Source: an uncultured Spirochaetales bacterium
Lineage (GTDB): Bacteria; Spirochaetota; Spirochaetia; Treponematales; Treponemataceae
DNA length: 13,216 nucleotides
Direction of reading: 5' to 3'
NCBI GenBank assembly: GCA_946061495.1
Contig: CAMGSV010000049.1
Location: 1 to 13,216 of the forward strand
Part shown: positions 11,889 through 13,216 of the stretch, piece after piece
Numbering within the stretch: position 1 is the first letter of the stretch
How the letters are laid out: each line of letters opens with the position of its first letter
Notes under the pieces: model-generated
Database searches by the model: none
Seen by the model: only the letters and a program-made list of their open reading frames with translations
Told to the model about the DNA's origin: nothing
Translations under genes and position numbers: made by a program

Positions 11889-13216
11889 GTTGATTATCTC
11901 CAGAAACTACAGGTTTTGTTCTTTTGGGTGGATGGGGCGGGATGTAGACATCCTCCTCCACAGCCACATCCTCCTCCTCGAAAGGCTCCATGTCAGGCAG
12001 AGTGGCACCGCCGCCGGCACCTTCGTTTTCCAGCCTGATGGTGATGACCTTGCTGACGCCAGACTCCTCCATGGTGACACCCAGCATGGTTCCCGCGCCA
12101 GACACGGTCTTCTTGTTGTGGGTGATGACAATGTACTGGCTTACGTTGGCAAAGTCACGCAGGGTATGAATGAAGCGGAGGACGTTCTGCTCGTCCAAGG
12201 CGGCATCAATCTCGTCCAAGAGACAGAAGGGCGAGGGGCGAACCATGTAGGTGGCGAACAGGAGGGACACCGCCGTCATGGTCTTCTCTCCACCGGAAAG
12301 CAGCGCAATGTTCTCCAGCTTCTTTCCCGGAGGCTGGGCAAAGATGTCGATGCCGGACTCCAGCACATTCTGGGGATTCACCAGCCGCAGCTCCGCCCGA
12401 CCACCGCCAAAGAGACGACGGAACATATTGTGGAAATTCTTCTTGATTTTGTTGTAGGTGGCCAAGAACAGCTCCGTGGACTCCGCCCGAATCTCCTCGG
12501 TGATGCGCTGCAGGTCGTCCTTTGCCTTCTGCAGGTCGGCAATCTGGGCCGCCAGGAAATCGTAGCGCTCCTTTGTCTCGGCAAACTCCTCTGGAGCAGA
12601 CAGGTTCACGTTGCCCAAATCCTTCATGGACTGACGGGCCTTGGCCAGCTTGTCCCTCAATTCGGCTGCGGGCGCAGTGATGGTGTACATCCGCTCCTCG
12701 AATTCCATCAGGTCACGGGAATGGTTCTCCCGGAAATTCTCCTTCACATTGCGAATGTCCGTCTCGATGGTCGCCAGATCCAGACTATATTTTTCCAGCA
12801 GGGCCTGGCACTTTGACAGTTCCGCTGTCTTTTTCTTGACCTCTTCCTTCTTGCCAGACACATCGCTGTTGCGGGAACGAATCTCCCGCTCCAGCTCCTG
12901 CAGCTCGGCAGTCATGGTCACACCCCTGCGCTCGATGGAGGCAATCTCTCCCTCCAGCTCCACCAGCTGGTCGTGGACATCCTCCAGCCGCTTGCGCTCG
13001 GCGAAAAGCTCGTTTTCCACATCGTGAAGGGCTGACTCCTGGGAGGCCAGTGTGCGACGCAGCAACTTGATTTTGTCCTCGGCAGACTGGATGTGGGTCT
13101 GCATCTGGGCCTTCTGGATACGCAGCTCCTCCAGAGTGCCACGATACTCGTCGATTTTTCCCACCAGTCCGGCGTTCTCGCTTTTCAGGGAGGAAATCCG
13201 TTCCCGCAGGCTATCC
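11875..13216 (-). CDS. smc: SMC chromosome segregation protein, C-terminal part (5' end outside window)
   Basis: The reading frame is open to the window edge, so this is the C-terminal part (about 447 residues) of a protein normally over 900 residues. SMC dimers with ScpA/ScpB condense and resolve replicated chromosomes. The visible part begins with a long heptad-rich coiled coil (about the first 170-190 residues). A linker with NVNLSAPEEFAETKERYDFL, a typical SMC segment before the C-terminal head, comes next. The head has NIALLSGGEKTMTAVSLLFA (ABC signature LSGGE), then PSPFCLLDEIDAALDE (Walker B with D-loop) and YIVITHNKKT (H-loop). The Walker A half lies outside. A tail of about 45 residues after the head is acidic, then Pro/Lys-rich, and is unusual in length. 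The last 14 bases overlap the next gene. Base composition is richer in G+C than the left end of the window. Confidence 0.96.
   Translation of the reverse strand, partial: DSLRERISSLKSENAGLVGKIDEYRGTLEELRIQKAQMQTHIQSAEDKIKLLRRTLASQESALHDVENELFAERKRLEDVHDQLVELEGEIASIERRGVTMTAELQELEREIRSRNSDVSGKKEEVKKKTAELSKCQALLEKYSLDLATIETDIRNVKENFRENHSRDLMEFEERMYTITAPAAELRDKLAKARQSMKDLGNVNLSAPEEFAETKERYDFLAAQIADLQKAKDDLQRITEEIRAESTELFLATYNKIKKNFHNMFRRLFGGGRAELRLVNPQNVLESGIDIFAQPPGKKLENIALLSGGEKTMTAVSLLFATYMVRPSPFCLLDEIDAALDEQNVLRFIHTLRDFANVSQYIVITHNKKTVSGAGTMLGVTMEESGVSKVITIRLENEGAGGGATLPDMEPFEEEDVAVEEDVYIPPHPPKRTKPVVSGDNQHEQD

Noticed and set aside
11749..12816. Plus-strand open frame of 355 codons
   Set aside because: It lies antisense to smc, whose signature motifs are unmistakable. 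The long antisense frame follows from the G+C-rich codon use of smc.
1..13216. CRISPR arrays, tRNA or rRNA genes, insertion sequences, attachment sites
   Set aside because: No spaced direct repeats, cloverleaf-like segments, transposase motifs or terminal inverted repeats were seen on either strand.

Overview
The window looks like chromosomal DNA of a spirochaete, most likely a Treponema or close relative. The reasons are two short core-type class B flagellins (284 and 286 residues, no variable outer domains), a FlaG-FliD block next to them, a lipoprotein with a relaxed spirochaete-type lipobox, and several small conserved-looking genes with no clear match outside such genomes. I see no mobile element, CRISPR array, tRNA or rRNA. 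The identification rests on recalled family features, not on a search.

Layout. (1) 1-1697, + strand: a gene for a divergent sigma-factor-like protein, preceded by a sigma-54-like promoter motif and followed 16 bases later by rdgB/HAM1 (house-cleaning of non-canonical purine NTPs). (2) 1701-2510, - strand: a zinc-ribbon plus SAM-dependent methyltransferase, converging on rdgB with only 3 bases between the stop codons and a long hairpin spanning its 3' end. (3) 2511-4757, + strand: two paralogous periplasmic flagellin genes. The first lies behind a sigma-28-like promoter and the second behind a near-perfect sigma-70 promoter. Both leaders carry a hairpin with a GGGAA loop exactly 33 nt before the start codon, plus an identical AUGGAGG ribosome-binding segment. 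This is the layout expected for translational control by CsrA. (4) 4808-9334, + strand: a rho-independent terminator, then a tight run of flaG, fliD, two unrecognised genes, tsaE and tsaB, ended by a strong terminator. The cap operon is therefore fused to two genes of the tRNA t6A pathway. (5) 9373-13216, - strand: the 3' part of smc (open at the window edge), overlapped by a small single-membrane-span protein, overlapped in turn by a large TTG-initiated lipoprotein with an acidic N-terminus, a beta-rich domain, a low-complexity linker and a TPR-like C-terminus.

How it fits together. The flagellins, FlaG (filament-associated) and FliD (cap) build the periplasmic filament. The terminator between flagellin and flaG should keep cap genes far below flagellin. 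The paired leader hairpins suggest that both flagellins are also held by one post-transcriptional switch. The most interesting point is this shared leader element. The next are the sigma-like regulator with its own candidate alternative promoter, and the unknown protein in the slot just after fliD where fliS often lies.
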